From Microbacterium elymi (GTDB lineage: Bacteria; Actinomycetota; Actinomycetes; Actinomycetales; Microbacteriaceae): a stretch of DNA of 64,000 nucleotides. The translations under genes were made by a program, and so were the position numbers. Below the pieces are notes generated by a model. That model had not been told where the DNA came from, did not search any database, and worked only from the letters and a program-made list of their open reading frames with translations. Location of the stretch: the NCBI RefSeq assembly GCF_021582895.2, contig NZ_CP091139.2:2108001-2172000 (forward strand), given 5' to 3'. This document shows, piece after piece, positions 32,352-43,874 of the stretch. Position 1 is the stretch's first letter; every line of letters starts with the position of its first letter.

Positions 32352-33513
32352 ATGCAGCTGTCGATCATCGTCCCGACGTACAACGAGGCGCCCAACGTGG
32401 CCGAACTCGTGCGTCGCACGATCGCGGCGATCGGCGGCATCGATGCGGAGATCATCTTCGTGGACGACAGCACGGATGCCACACCCGCCGCGGTGCGCGA
32501 AGCCGCGGCCGGGCTGCAGGATGGCCGAGACGCGCCCGTGCCGGTGCGGCTGATCCATCGCGAGCACGCGACCGGGGGCCTGGGCGGTGCCGTGGTGGAG
32601 GGCATGCGCGCGGCGGAATCGGATGTCTGTCTGGTCATGGACGGCGACCTGCAGCATCCGCCGGAGGACATCGGGCTGCTGTGCGACCGGTTCGCCGAAG
32701 GCGACGTCGACCTGGTCGCGGCATCCCGCTACCTCGGCGACGGGTCGGCGCAGGGGCTGGCCGACCGCACCCGCGTGCTCATCTCGCGCCTGTCGACCAT
32801 GATCACCCGCGCGATGTTCCCGATCCGGCTTGCGCGGCGTGTCCGACCCGATGACCGGGTTCTTCATCGTCGACCGGCGCACCATCGATCTGGACGGACT
32901 CAAGCCGCGCGGGTTCAAGATCCTGCTCGAGATCCTCGCGCGCAAAAGCCTGCGCGTGGCCGAGGTGCCGTTCCGTTTCGCCGACCGGTTCGCCGGCGAG
33001 TCGAAGGCATCGGTGCGTCAGGGCGTGCACTTCCTGGTGCAGCTGACCGGGCTTCGGTTCGGCAAGATGTCGCTGTTCGCCATCATCGGCGGACTCGGTG
33101 CCGTGGCGAATCTCATCATCATGTGGGCGCTCACCAAGCTCGGGATGCACTACATCCCCGCCGCCGTGATCGCCGCCGAGCTGACGATCGTCGGCAACTT
33201 CGTGCTGCAGGAGCGCTTCGTGTTCCAGGACATGAGGGGCGAGGCATCCGGTGTGTGGTCGCGGTTCGCGAAGTCGTTCGCGTTCAACAATGCCGAGGCG
33301 GTCGTGCGCATCCCGATGATCGCGCTGCTGGTGAACACCTGGCATCTGTCCAGCGTGATCGCGGCCGCCATCACCCTGGCGCTCGCCTTCGTGGTGCGGT
33401 TCATGTTCCACTCGCTCGTGGTCTACGCCCCGCGCAAGGCCGGTGCGCCCTCGGTCGCCCGCGAGATCGTCGACGAGCTCGACGCCCAGGCGATCGCCCC
33501 CGGCGAGCTGTAG
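32352..33513 (+). CDS. GT2 polyprenyl-phosphate glycosyltransferase fused to GtrA
   Basis: About 386 residues. Residues 1-235 form a GT2 domain of the DPM1/GtrB kind (IIVPTYNEAPNVAEL, EIIFVDDSTDATP, VMDGDLQHPPED, VSDPMTGFFIVDRR); about 245-370 is a four-helix GtrA domain (FAIIGGLGAVANLIIM). It should charge a polyprenyl phosphate with a sugar and help move it across the membrane, supplying sugar donors for outside modification of glycans. One extra T at GCTTGC 32828 splits the two halves in the raw sequence. ATG 32352. Confidence 0.92.
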
Positions 33514-33540
33514 CGCGATCACCCCCCAGCTCGCACCACC

Positions 33541-33625
33541 CCCCAGCTCGCTGAGCGAGGGAGCGAAGCGCGGTCGCCCCCAGCTCGCTGAGCGAGGGAG
33601 CGAAGCGACCGAGACGAAGCGCCCT
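33541..33625. repeat. Dispersed 3'-flank repeat, two copies
   Basis: A 30-base unit ending GAGCGAAGCG occurs twice (33541-33570 and 33578-33607, period 37), the second running on into GAGACGAAGCGCCC. Related to, but not identical with, the copies near 30400 and 34350. Located in the gap between the convergent ends of the GT2-GtrA and vapC genes. Confidence 0.85.
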
Positions 33626-33637
33626 GGTCGTCGGATC

Positions 33638-34060
33638 TCAGACGAACTCGACCGCGGCCCCGATCGCACGGTAGACCGTGGCCGCACGTCGGTCACGGCT
33701 GATCATCAGCGTCTCCGCCTCGTGGGCGGCCGCCGCCACGAGCGCGTCGAACACCGCCCCTCCGCCGATGCCGGCTGCGGGCAGCTGCGCGAACAGGCGA
33801 TCTGCTCCGTCAGTCGACAACTGGTGACCCGCGGGGAATCCGGCCCTGATGGCTCGATGGGCGGCCGCAGGCGACAACCGCCACGGCCTGGGCTGACGGG
33901 TCAGTATCGAGAACGTCTCGAACGCGGCGTGGCCGGCCAGTCCGAGCTCGTGGCCGCGGACCCGCGCGGCAACGGCGACGTGTGCTTCGTGATCGAGGAT
34001 GAGCAGTGCGAGGGCGGCGCTCGTGTCCAGGAGGAGACGCTCAGCGCTGCTGGAGGCCAA
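33638..34060 (-). CDS. vapC: PIN-domain ribonuclease toxin (VapC-like)
   Basis: 140 residues. The four acidic active-site positions are visible: LLLDTSAALALL, AFETFSIL, AVFDALVAAAA and SRDRRAATVYRAIG. VapC toxins cut tRNA or rRNA when free. It starts (TTG 34060) inside the end of the antitoxin gene, overlapping it by 20 bases, the usual antitoxin-first order. The start codon is uncertain because TTG is weak and other near starts exist. The frame is intact. Confidence 0.9.
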   Translation of the reverse strand: MASSSAERLLLDTSAALALLILDHEAHVAVAARVRGHELGLAGHAAFETFSILTRQPRPWRLSPAAAHRAIRAGFPAGHQLSTDGADRLFAQLPAAGIGGGAVFDALVAAAAHEAETLMISRDRRAATVYRAIGAAVEFV

Positions 34061-34284
34061 GGCGCAGCTCGCGGACGTCGTCGTCGGTCATGGTCGAACC
34101 GCTGGCCGCCACCACGAGGCGGCCGTCCTCGTCCTGGACGAGAGGATCTGCGACGTCGGGCACCTCGATCTGAAGGACGTTCCCCACGACGTGGATGTCG
34201 ACGACCCCAGCGCTGATCCCGATGGCGTCGCGCAAGCTCCTTCGGGACGACCAGGCGTCCGGAACGATCGATGGTGGTCCGCAT
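34041..34284 (-). CDS. vapB: AbrB/VapB-type antitoxin
   Basis: 80 residues after correction. An AbrB-like swapped-hairpin DNA-binding N-terminus (MRTTIDRSGRLVVPKELRDA) is followed by a short toxin-binding tail (DEDGRLVVAASGSTMTDDDV). It neutralises VapC and represses the operon. One extra base at GCAAGC 34232 shifts the frame just after PKEL, so raw translation would give nonsense. Flanked by repeat copies on both sides of the operon. Confidence 0.88.
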
Positions 34285-34342
34285 ACCATGAGATTACCAT
34301 TGGAATGGCATGTGATCGCCACTCCCGTCCCAGCCCTCCCAC

Positions 34343-34427
34343 AGATCGCTGAGCGAGCGCAGCGAGACGAAGCGCCGTGCTGCTCCTCAAGATCGCTGAG
34401 CGAGCGCAGCGAGACGAAGCGCCGTGC
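34343..34427. repeat. Dispersed 3'-flank repeat, two identical copies
   Basis: Two identical 38-base copies at 34343-34380 and 34390-34427 (period 47) with the core GCTGAGCGAGCGCAGCGA followed by GACGAAGCGCC. They lie directly downstream of the stop of the acetyltransferase gene that is read on the minus strand, as the other pairs do for their genes. Confidence 0.9.
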
Positions 34428-34429
34428 CC

Positions 34430-35029
34430 TCAGACGAGCGTGAGCGTCTCGCCGTCCTCGCGGTACCGCTCGCCGGTCTCGGGGCACACCCAGCGTCGGC
34501 CCTCCTGGGTCAGAGGCCGCCCCGCGCGTCCGACCCAGCCGATGCGGCGGGCGGGCACGCCGACGACGAGCGCGTGCGCCGGGACATCCTTCGTCACCAC
34601 GGCACCGGCGGCGACCAGCGCCCAGGCGCCGACGGTGACCGGGGCGATGCAGACGGCGCGGGCGCCGATCGATGCGCCCTGGCCGATCGTCACGCCCACC
34701 GCGTGCCAGTCGTCGGCGGATTTCAGTGCGCCGTCCGGGGTGATCGCCCGCGGGAACTCGTCGTTCGTGAGCACGGCGGCCGGCCCGATGAACACGCCGT
34801 CGCCCAGCCGCGCGGGCTCGTACACCAGGGCGTAGTTCTGCAGCTTGCAGTTGTCGCCGATGACGACATCCGGACCGACGTAGGCGCCGCGGCCGATGTT
34901 GCAGTCGCTGCCGACGCGGGCGCCCTCGCGGATCTGGGCCAGGTGCCACACGCGCGTGTTCGCGCCGATGTCGGCGCGTCCGTCGACGTCGGCGGTGGGC
35001 TGGATGTCGGCCGATTCGGCAATGCTCAC
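34430..35029 (-). CDS. Left-handed beta-helix acetyltransferase (WbpD/WlbB-like)
   Basis: 199 residues of hexapeptide repeats (DIGANTRVWHLAQIREGARV, NIGRGAYVGPDVVIGDNCKL, IGARAVCIAPVTVGAWALVA), the pattern of enzymes that N-acetylate the 3-amino group of UDP-2-acetamido-3-amino-2,3-dideoxy-glucuronic acid. Genes for the matching dehydrogenase (40679) and aminotransferase (44495) are nearby, giving a plausible three-step route. A short C-terminal tail with CPETGERY follows the helix. GTG 35029. The frame is intact. Confidence 0.88.
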   Translation of the reverse strand: MSIAESADIQPTADVDGRADIGANTRVWHLAQIREGARVGSDCNIGRGAYVGPDVVIGDNCKLQNYALVYEPARLGDGVFIGPAAVLTNDEFPRAITPDGALKSADDWHAVGVTIGQGASIGARAVCIAPVTVGAWALVAAGAVVTKDVPAHALVVGVPARRIGWVGRAGRPLTQEGRRWVCPETGERYREDGETLTLV

Positions 35030-35251
35030 GGGGGCGCCTCCGGTGCGATGGGTGCCCTCAGCATAGGTATCTTGAGCCGATCTGAGGAAACAGACCTGTC
35101 GCGTGTCGCGCGTCGTGGCTATACTCGCGAGCGGGGAGACTCACTCGTTCTGCCATCTGGGGTATCACAGGCAGGGTGACGCGGGTCTACAACTTGGGTC
35201 GATGCGCTCGCTGCCCGCGAGCCGGCGTCGGTCTTCTGGGGACTGGGGAAT

Positions 35252-38200
35252 ATGCGCAATTCAGCAGCTGTCATCGGGACGGCGCGTCGGCGCCTGCGCG
35301 CCGCCGGACTTCTGGCGACACTCGTGGTCGTCGCGAGCGCCCTCGTGGCCATCACGGTCCCCGAACCGGCCAACGCGACCGGCAGCACGTGCGGCCCGAG
35401 CATCAACCCCATCGTCTGCGAGAACTCGAAGCCCGGCACGGATCCGTACGTCTGGGACATCCAGGGGGCCGGTGACCCCAGCATCCAGGGGTTCGCCACC
35501 GACATCAGCGTCAACGCGGGCAGCAAGATCGCGTTCAAGATCGACACAGATGCCGCCTCGTACAAGGTCGACATCTACCGCACCGGGTATTACCAGGGCC
35601 TCGGGGCCCGGTTCATCCAGTCCGTTCCCGTGACGGCGACCCTGCCGCAGAAGCAGCCCGAGTGCATCTCGGATGAGACGACAGAGCTCTACGACTGCGG
35701 CACGTGGGGCGTGTCGGCGTCGTGGAATGTGCCCTCCACCGCCGTATCGGGTGTCTACATCGCTCTGCTGCACCGCAATGACACCGGCGGCGAGAGCCAC
35801 ATCATCTTCATCGTCCGCAACGACGGCAACCACTCCGACGTCGTCTTCCAGACATCCGATCCGACCTGGCAGGCCTACAACACCTACGGTGGATCGGACT
35901 TCTACCAGGGGGCGGCCAACGGCCGGGCGTACAAGATCAGCTACAACCGGCCGATCGTCACGCGCGGCTGGGTCGACGGGCGCGACGGCTATTTCAGCTC
36001 GGAGTACGCCACCGTGCGCTTCCTCGAGCGCAACGGCTACGACGTCAGCTACATGGCCGGGGTCGACACCGACCGGTACGGCGCGCAGCTGCTCAACCAC
36101 AAGGTCTTCCTGTCGGTCGGCCATGACGAGTACTGGTCGGCGGCACAGCGCAAGAACGTCGAGGCCGCCCGGGACGCGGGCGTGAATCTGCAGTTCCTCT
36201 CCGGCAACGAGGTGTACTGGCACACGCGCTACGAAGCGTCCGCTGCCGACGGATCGAGCACGCCGTATCGCACGCTCGTGTCGTACAAGGAGACATGGGG
36301 GAACGCCGCCCATCCGCAAGGGGCGAAGATCGATGACTCCACTCCGGAGTGGACGGGCACCTGGCGAGATCCACGGTTCGCGTCCGCCGCGGACGGCGGC
36401 ACGCTGCCGGAGAACGGGCTCACCGGCACGATGTACATGAGCAACAACACGGACCTGCCGTTGACCGTCACCGCGGCCGAGGGCAAGACGCGGCTGTGGC
36501 GCAACACCGGCCTGACCTCTCTTGCTGCCGGGACGTCGCAGGCGCTGGCGGCGCATACCGTCGGCTACGAGTCGGACGAGGATGTCGACAACGGCTTCCG
36601 GCCGGCGGGGCTCATCCGGCTCTCGACCACCATCGGTCCGACTCCGCAGTACCTGACCGACTACGGCAACGTCGTGGTGCCCGGAACGACCGAACACCAT
36701 CTCACTCTCTATCGCGCCCAGAGCGGCGCGCTGGTGTTCGGCGCCGGAACGATCCAGTGGGGCTGGGGCCTGGACGCGACGCACGATGGTGACGGTGCAC
36801 CCGCCGACCCGCGCATGCAGCAGGCCGAGGTCAACATGCTCGCCGACATGGGGGCCCAGCCCTCCACTCTCATGAGCGGTCTGACGGCCGCATCCAAGAG
36901 CACGGATTCGACACCGCCGACCACGACCATCACGAGCCCGGCGATCGGAGCGACGATCGCCGGCGGCACCAAGGTCACCGCGACCGGCACGGCTGCCGAT
37001 GTGGGCGGCGTCGTCGCCGGTGTCGAAGTCTCCACCGACGGTGGGTCGACCTGGCATCCGGCCACCGGCACCACCTCCTGGACCTACACGTACATCCAGC
37101 AGGGTTCGGGCACCACCACGATCACGGCCCGGGCGATCGACGACAGCGCCAACTACTCATCCGCCGGCGTCTCCGTTCCGGTCACCGTGACCGCCCCGTA
37201 CAGCGTCTTCGGAAACACCACTCCCGTGATCACCAGCACCGACGACACCGCCGCCGTTGAACTCGGCCTGCAGTTCACTCCGACCAGCGACGGCTTCGTC
37301 AACGGCGTGCGCTTCTACAAGGGCACGGCGAACACGGGGACCCACGTCGGATCCCTGTGGGATTCCACCGGGCAGCGGCTGGGCACCGTGACATTCACGA
37401 ACGAGACTGCCACCGGGTGGCAGAAGGCCCTCTTCACGACACCGATCGAGGTCATCGCCGGGCAGAAATACACCGTCTCGTACACCGCGCCCAAGGGCGG
37501 ATACGCGGCCGACGCGCGGTACTGGCCGTATGACGCACAGCCGAGCAGCCCCGTGTCCGTGACTCCGGGCGTCGGCGCCGCTTCGCCCGGGGTGTTCGGA
37601 GCCCCCGGCACGCTGCCGACCTCGAGCTGGTATGACACGAACTACTACGTCGATGTGCTGTTCGACAAGGTGGACGGGTCGCCGCTGCGGATCATGACGA
37701 CCACTCCCACCCAGGGGTCGTCCAGCAACCCGGTCGGCGATCCGATCACGATCACCTTCTCCCGTGCTGTCGACACGGCCACCCTCTCGGTGACGCTCAA
37801 GGACGCCTCGGGGACCGCCGTCCCCGGGACGACCACGTACGACTCCACCACCAAGACCGCGACGTTCGACCCGTCGTCTGCGCTGGCGAACTCGACGAAG
37901 TACACCGTGACGGTCGCCGCGACAGATGAGCAGGGCGTCGCCCTCGCCCAGGGAACGGGGACGTGGGCGTTCACGACGGCGAGCGTCGTACTGCCCGACG
38001 GAACCTGCCCGTGTTCACTGTTCACCGATCTGACGCGCCCCGACATCGCCTCGGCATCCGATACCGATGCGGTCACGCTGGGGGTGAGGTTCTCCAGCAC
38101 GCAGGCGGGGACGATCACGGCGCTTCGCTTCTACAAGGGCGCGGGCAACGGCGGTGTCCACACGGGAACGCTGTGGAACGCCACTGGAACCGCCCTCGCG

Positions 38201-40629
38201 ACGGTGAACTTCACCGACGAGCCGACGCAGGGGTGGCAGACCGCGACGCTGTCGACACCCGTGTCCGTCTCCGCCGGCACCACCTACGTGGCCTCGTACA
38301 CGGCGCCGGTGGGCGGATACTCCGTGTCCTCGGGGAAGTTCTCCGGCGCCTACACCCGCGGACCGCTGCAGGTTCCCGCCAACGGCGCCGTCTTCACCTA
38401 CGCGGGCGGCTTCCCGAACCAGTCTTCGACCAGTGACTACGCGGTCGACGTCGTCTTCGCCGCGAAGGCCGCCGGACCCACTCTGGTCTCGGCCTCACCG
38501 CAGGACGGCGCCACCGGTGTGTCGACCGGCTCCACCATCAGCGCGACGTATGACGCGGCGCTGAGCAAGGCGACCATCACGGCCAGTGCCGGGGGTGCCG
38601 CGGTCGCAGGAGCCACATCGCTGTCGGGCGACGGCAAGACCGTGACATTCACCCCGTCGTCGACGCTGTCGGCCGGAGCGACCGTCACGGTCGCGGTCTC
38701 CGGCGTCGTCGGGGCGAACGGGGGAGCGGGGTCTGCCGCCACCTGGTCGTTCACCACCGCATCCGATTCCGGTTCGTCGATCGTCACGATGTTCAGTGGC
38801 CCGCCCACCGGGGCGACGACGGCGACCGACGACGCCGACTCCGTCGTCCTCGGGATGTCGTTCACGGCATCCGTTCCCGGGCAGGTCCAGGCGATCCGCT
38901 TCTACAAGGCGGCGACGAACACCGGCACGCACATCGGCTGGCTGTGGGGCTCCGGCTCGACGCCCCTGGCGACCGTGACCTTCTCCGGCGAATCGGCGAG
39001 CGGATGGCAGCGGGCCGTGCTGAGCACTCCGGTGGACATCGCTCCCGGTGTGGTCTACACGGTCTCGTATCTGGCACCGCACGGGAACTACACGTACAAG
39101 GGCGGAGCCTTCGCCGCACCGGTCACCAGCGGACCGCTCACGGCGACCTCTCCTGCGAACGGGACGTTCGTCTACGGTTCGTCGGGCCGACCGACGACAT
39201 CGTGGAACTCCACCAACTACTTCGTCGACGTGGAATTCGCGACAGCCGTCTCCGGCACGGCCCAGACCCTCTTCGGCAGCACCATCCCGCAGAAGACGGC
39301 CGAACCGGATTCCGCCGCGGTCGAGGTCGGAACGGCGTTCACCGTCGCCGAACCCGGCGAGGTGACCGCGGTCCGGTTCTACAAGGGCGCGGGAAACACC
39401 GGCACCCACAACGGATCGCTGTGGGCCGCAGACGGCACCAAGCTCGCCGGTGTGATCTTCGCGAACGAGACCGATACCGGCTGGCAGCGGGAGCACTGAC
39501 GACTCCGGTCCAGGTGTCGCCCGGCCAGACGTACGTCGTGTCGTACTTCGCGCCCGCCGGCCACTACGCGTCCCAGTACGGCTTCTTCTCCTCCGCGCTG
39601 GTGAACGGGAACATCACCGGGCTGGCGACCCAGAACGGACGCTACCTGTACGCCGCGAACGGTGGATTCCCGACGCAGTCCGTGGGCGCGACCTCATACT
39701 TCGTCGACGCCGAGATCGTGTTCGACGGGCAGTCGTCGACGCCGACGCCCACGCCGACGCCCACGCCGACCCCGACGCCCACGCCCACGCCGACCCCGAC
39801 GCCCACGCCGACGCCGACCCCGACGCCCACGCCGACACCGACGCCGACGCCGACGCCGGAACCGGCGGTGGTGTACTCGGTCACCTCGGCCACGCCGGCC
39901 AGCGCCGCGGTGGATGTCTCGCCGACGACCACGGTGACGGCCACGTTCGACACCGATCCGGGAACCGCCCGGATCGCGCTGGCGAATTCGATCGGGAACG
40001 TGGCGGGGACCACCGCGTACGACGCCGCCACCAAGACCGTCACCTTCACCCCGACGGACCCGCTCGCGTGGAAGGCCTCGTACTCGGTCACGGTCACCGT
40101 CGACGGCGCTACGGTGACCGGCGGGACGTGGTCGTTCGCCACAGCCGACCCGCCTGTCGTGAAGACCGCGGAGACGATCTTCGGTGACGCACTGCCATCC
40201 AACCCCTGGTGGAACGACCCCGACGCCGTCCAGGTCGCGACCCGCTTCACCGTGGACACCGCCGGCCAAGCCACCGGGGTGCGGTTCTACAAGGGCAGCG
40301 CGAACACGGGGCAGCACACCGGGTTCCTCTGGAACGCGGACGGCACCAAGATCGCCCAGGTCGACTTCATGGGCGAGACCGCCGACGGGTGGCAGACCGC
40401 CCAGTTCGCGACGCCGGTGACGCTCGAGCCGAACACCGAGTATCGGGTCGGCCTCTACAGCACGACCGGCCGCTATGCCGTGGATATGGGAACGCTGGCC
40501 GCCGCAACGAGCGTCGGGCCGTTCACCATCCCTGCCCAGGGCAGTGCCTGGGTCTACTCACAAGACTTCCCCTCCAACCTGTCGACGAACAACTATTGGG
40601 TGGACGTGACCTTCACGCCGGCCGAATAG
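35252..40629 (+). CDS. Secreted modular protein: dimethylformamidase-like domain plus five DUF4082 modules
   Basis: About 1792 residues after repair of one missing base near 39490. Signal peptide (about 1-47, ending in PEPANAT), then a large domain (about 50-550) of the N,N-dimethylformamidase beta-subunit-like family ([33 protein letters not shown]). Next come an Ig-like domain and alternating DUF4082 modules ([17 protein letters not shown] and four relatives, near 650, 915, 1176, 1338 and 1638) with SbsA-type Ig-like domains (near 810, 1072, 1540). A Thr-Pro linker (about 1493-1536) precedes the last two. No enzyme activity is known for this combination; a wall- or glycan-bound role is likely from its place at the head of the glycan genes. 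Confidence 0.9.
39739..39858 (+). repeat. Thr-Pro hexamer repeat tract
   Basis: About 120 bases of near-perfect ACGCCG/ACGCCC units encode a (Thr-Pro)n linker inside the DUF4082 protein. The tract is in frame and made of six-base units, so slippage by whole units would change linker length only. Confidence 0.9.
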
Positions 40630-40678
40630 CAGCCGCCGCGCCGCCGGGGGAGGGCGACGCGACGAGACAAGGATTTCT

Positions 40679-41740
40679 GTGACTGAACGACTCAACGTCG
40701 CTGTGGTCGGGGCCGGATACTGGGGCCCGAACCTGGCGCGCAACTTCGCGGCGAGCTCCGAATGGGACCTCGCCGTCATCTGCGACCTCGACATCGAGCG
40801 CGCCCAACAGGTCTCAGATCGCGTGGGCGGGGTGCCGGTGTCGGCGAGTCTCGACGAGGTGCTGGCCGATCCCGCCATCGATGCGGTCGCGATCGCGACA
40901 CCTGCCCGCACCCACCACTCCGTCGTGATGGCGGCGCTGGCCGCCGGCAAGCACGTCACGGTCGAGAAGCCGCTCGCCGACACGGTCGAACGCGGGCACG
41001 AGATGGTCGAGACCGCACGGGCCGAGGGGCTCGTGCTCATGGCCGATCACACCTACTGCTACACCCCCGCGGTGCTGAAGATCCGCGAGCTGATCGCGGC
41101 CGGCGACCTCGGCGACATCCTCTTCATCGACAGCGTCCGCATCAACCTCGGTCTCATCCAGCCCGACGTCGACGTCTTCTGGGATCTGGCGCCGCACGAC
41201 CTGTCGATCATCGACTTCGTGCTGCCCGGCGGCATCGACTCCGCCACCGTGTCCGCCCACGGAGCCGATCCGCTGCGCACCGGCAAATCGTGCATCGGGT
41301 ATCTCGCCATGCCGTTGGCGGGCGGTGCGATGGCCCACGTGCACGTCAACTGGCTCAGTCCCACGAAGATCCGCCAGATGGTCATCGGCGGCACGAAGCG
41401 CACCCTCGTCTGGGACGACCTCAACCCGCAGCAGCGGTTGAGCGTCTACGACCGCGGGGTCGACCTCGCGGAGCAGTCCAAGGCGACCACGACCGATGCC
41501 CGCGCCGCCAACATCTCCTACCGACTCGGCGACACCTGGGCCCCGGCGCTCCCCGAGAAGGAGGCGCTGTCGAACATGACGGCCGAGTTCGCCTCCGCGA
41601 TCCGCGACCGACGCGAGGCCCGCACCGACGGCGCATCCGGACTGCGCGTGCTGTCGATCCTCGAAGCAGCCAAGGGCAGCCTCGGCCGCGACGGCGCCCC
41701 CTACCCTGTAGACACCACCCACGGAACGGACCGGACATGA
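40679..41740 (+). CDS. Gfo/Idh/MocA sugar-nucleotide dehydrogenase (WbpB-like)
   Basis: 353 residues. Rossmann N-terminus VAVVGAGYWGPNLARNFAAS, EKP motif in VTVEKPLADTVERG, and AHDLS-like segment APHDLSIIDFVLPGG. Members oxidise the 3-OH of UDP-GlcNAc-uronic acid (WbpB/WlbA) or similar sugars; with the DegT aminotransferase and acetyltransferase it would make the 2,3-diacetamido sugar. GTG 40679 follows AAGGA. TGA overlaps the ATG of the epimerase gene. The frame is intact. Confidence 0.88.
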   Translation: MTERLNVAVVGAGYWGPNLARNFAASSEWDLAVICDLDIERAQQVSDRVGGVPVSASLDEVLADPAIDAVAIATPARTHHSVVMAALAAGKHVTVEKPLADTVERGHEMVETARAEGLVLMADHTYCYTPAVLKIRELIAAGDLGDILFIDSVRINLGLIQPDVDVFWDLAPHDLSIIDFVLPGGIDSATVSAHGADPLRTGKSCIGYLAMPLAGGAMAHVHVNWLSPTKIRQMVIGGTKRTLVWDDLNPQQRLSVYDRGVDLAEQSKATTTDARAANISYRLGDTWAPALPEKEALSNMTAEFASAIRDRREARTDGASGLRVLSILEAAKGSLGRDGAPYPVDTTHGTDRT

Positions 41741-42731
41741 CCCAGATCGAAGGCGCGAACATCCTCGTCACCGGCGGTGCGGGAACGATCGGCTCGACCC
41801 TGGTCGACCAGCTCTTGGATGCCGGAGCCGCCCACGTCGACGTGCTCGACAACCTCGTCCGCGGCCGGGTCGCGAACCTCGACGATGCGCTGGCGACCGG
41901 ACGGGCCACGCTCGTGGACGGCGACATCCGCGACCGGGCGGTCGTGGACGAGCTGGTCGCGGGCAAGGACATCGTGTTCCACCAGGCGGCCATCCGGATC
42001 ACCCAGTGCGCCGAAGAGCCTCGACTCGCCCTCGAGGTGCTTGTCGACGGCACGTTCAACGTGGTCGAAGCCGCCGCCGCGCACAAGGTCGGAAAGCTGG
42101 TCGCCGCCTCCAGCGCGTCCGTCTACGGCATGGCCGAGGAGTTCCCGACGACCGAGCGGCACCACCACGAGAACAACGACACCCTCTACGGAGCGGCGAA
42201 GACCTTCAACGAGGGACTGGTGCGCAGCTTCCGTGCGATGAAGGGCATCGACTACGTGCTGCTGCGCTACTTCAACGTGTACGGCCCGCGCATGGATGTG
42301 CACGGACTGTACACCGAGGTGCTGGTGCGCTGGATGGAGCGGATCGTCGACGGCAAGCCGCCGCTGATCTTCGGTGACGGGAAGCAGACGATGGACTTCG
42401 TCTGCGTGCCCGACATCGCCCGTGCGAACGTGCTGGCGGCGGGCAGCGACATCGTCGAGGGCACCTACAACATCGCCAGCGGCACCGAGACGAGTCTGCT
42501 CGAGCTCGCCGAGGCGCTTGCGGGCGATGGATTCGGACCTCGGCGTCGAGTTCGGCCCGGAGCGCGCGGTCAACAACGTGTCGCGTCGACTCGCCGACGT
42601 CGGCGCCGCGAAGCGGGACCTCGGCTGGGAGTCGACGATCGGCCTCGAGGACGGGCTTGCGTCAACTCGTCGAGTGGTGGCGTCCGCTGCGAAACGAGAT
42701 CGCGGCCGGTCGTGCGGTGGCCGCATCATGA
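41737..42731 (+). CDS. NAD-dependent nucleotide-sugar epimerase/dehydratase
   Basis: About 330 residues, an extended SDR with NILVTGGAGTIGSTLVDQLL, SSASVYGMAEEFPTTE and the catalytic YxxxK in TLYGAAKTFNEGL. RYFNVYGPRMDVHGLY is the usual substrate-site segment. It probably epimerises at C4 or acts at C4/C6 of a UDP- or dTDP-sugar. Two extra bases at GCTTGC (42516 and 42655) disturb the C-terminus; corrected it reads GLEDGLRQLVEWW and ends with TGA 42729-42731, overlapping the next ATG. Confidence 0.88.
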
Positions 42732-43874
42732 GCGAGCGCATCAACGTCATGGTCCCCTGGCTCGGCCAGGAAGAGGCGGATGCCGTCGCGGAGGCGATCG
42801 CGAGCGGCTGGGTGGCGCAGGGACCGCGCGTGGCCCGGTTCGAGCAGGAGTTCGCGGCGGTGATGGCCGCGCCGTACGCGGTGGCCACGACCAGCTCGCA
42901 CGACGGCGCTGCATCTCGCGCTCATCGTCGCCGGCGTCGGAGCAGGCGATGACGTCGTCATCCCGTCGTTCTCGTTCATCGCCACGACGAACGCCGTGCG
43001 CTATGTCGGCGCGAATCCGGTCTTCGCGGATGTCGACCCGCTCACCGGCAATGTGACCGGTGAGACGGTGCGCGCCGCGCTGACGCCGGGGACCCGCGCG
43101 GTCATCGCGGTCGACCAGGGCGGCGTCCCGCTCGACCTCGACGATGTGCGCGCGGTCACCGATCCGCTCGGGATCATCGTGGTGGAGGATGCCGCGTGCG
43201 GCGCGGGATCGACGTACAAGGGGCGGCCGGTGGGCGCCGGCGCCGAGATCGCGGCGTGGTCGTTCCATCCTCGCAAGCTCCTCACGACCGGCGAGGGCGG
43301 CATGCTCACCACCACGCACGAGAGCTGGGCGTCGCGGGCCAAGCATCTGCGCGAACACGCGATGAGTGTGTCTGCCGCCGATCGTCACCGGTCCGTCCTG
43401 CCGCCCGCCGAGGAGTACACCGAGGTCGGCTTCAACTTCCGGATGACCGACCTGCAGGCCGCGGTCGGACTCGTCCAGCTCGGCCGGCTGCCGGAGGTCG
43501 TGGCGCGTCGCCGTGAGATCGCGGCCCGCTACCAGGAGGCGATCGCCGAGATCGGCGGGCTGCGTGCGGTCGCCGATCCCGACTACGGCACCGGCAACTT
43601 CCAGTCGTTCTGGGTCGAGGTCGGGGACGAGTACCCCACGGATCGGGAAGGGCTGCTGGAGGCCCTCGCCCGCGCAGACATCTCGGCACGCCGTGGCATC
43701 ATGGCCTCGCACCGGCAACCGCCGTATCGCCACTTGACTCCCGAGCGCGGGCTGCCGGTGACCGAGCGCCTCACCGATCGGACGCTGATCCTTCCGGTCT
43801 TCCACGCGCTGACCGGCGCCGACCAGGAGCGCGTCATCGCGGAGCTGCGACATCCCGGGGGATCGGGATCATGA
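42728..43874 (+). CDS. DegT/DnrJ/EryC1-family aminotransferase 1
   Basis: About 381 residues, a PLP sugar aminotransferase. The PLP lysine is in SFHPRKLLTTGEGGML; other marks are PSFSFIATTNAVRYVGANPV and VEDAACGAGSTYKG. It would place an amino group on a keto-sugar nucleotide. One extra C at 42894 (GCTCGCA from GCTGCA) cuts the first 60 residues off in the raw frame; corrected it reads TTSCTTALHLALIVAGVGAG. It overlaps the epimerase before and the acyltransferase after (ATGA), so the three likely act in series. Confidence 0.88.

Noticed and set aside
39739..39858. Hexamer tract as a CRISPR or origin-type repeat
   Set aside because: It encodes an in-frame Thr-Pro linker and has no spacers or AT-rich unwinding region.
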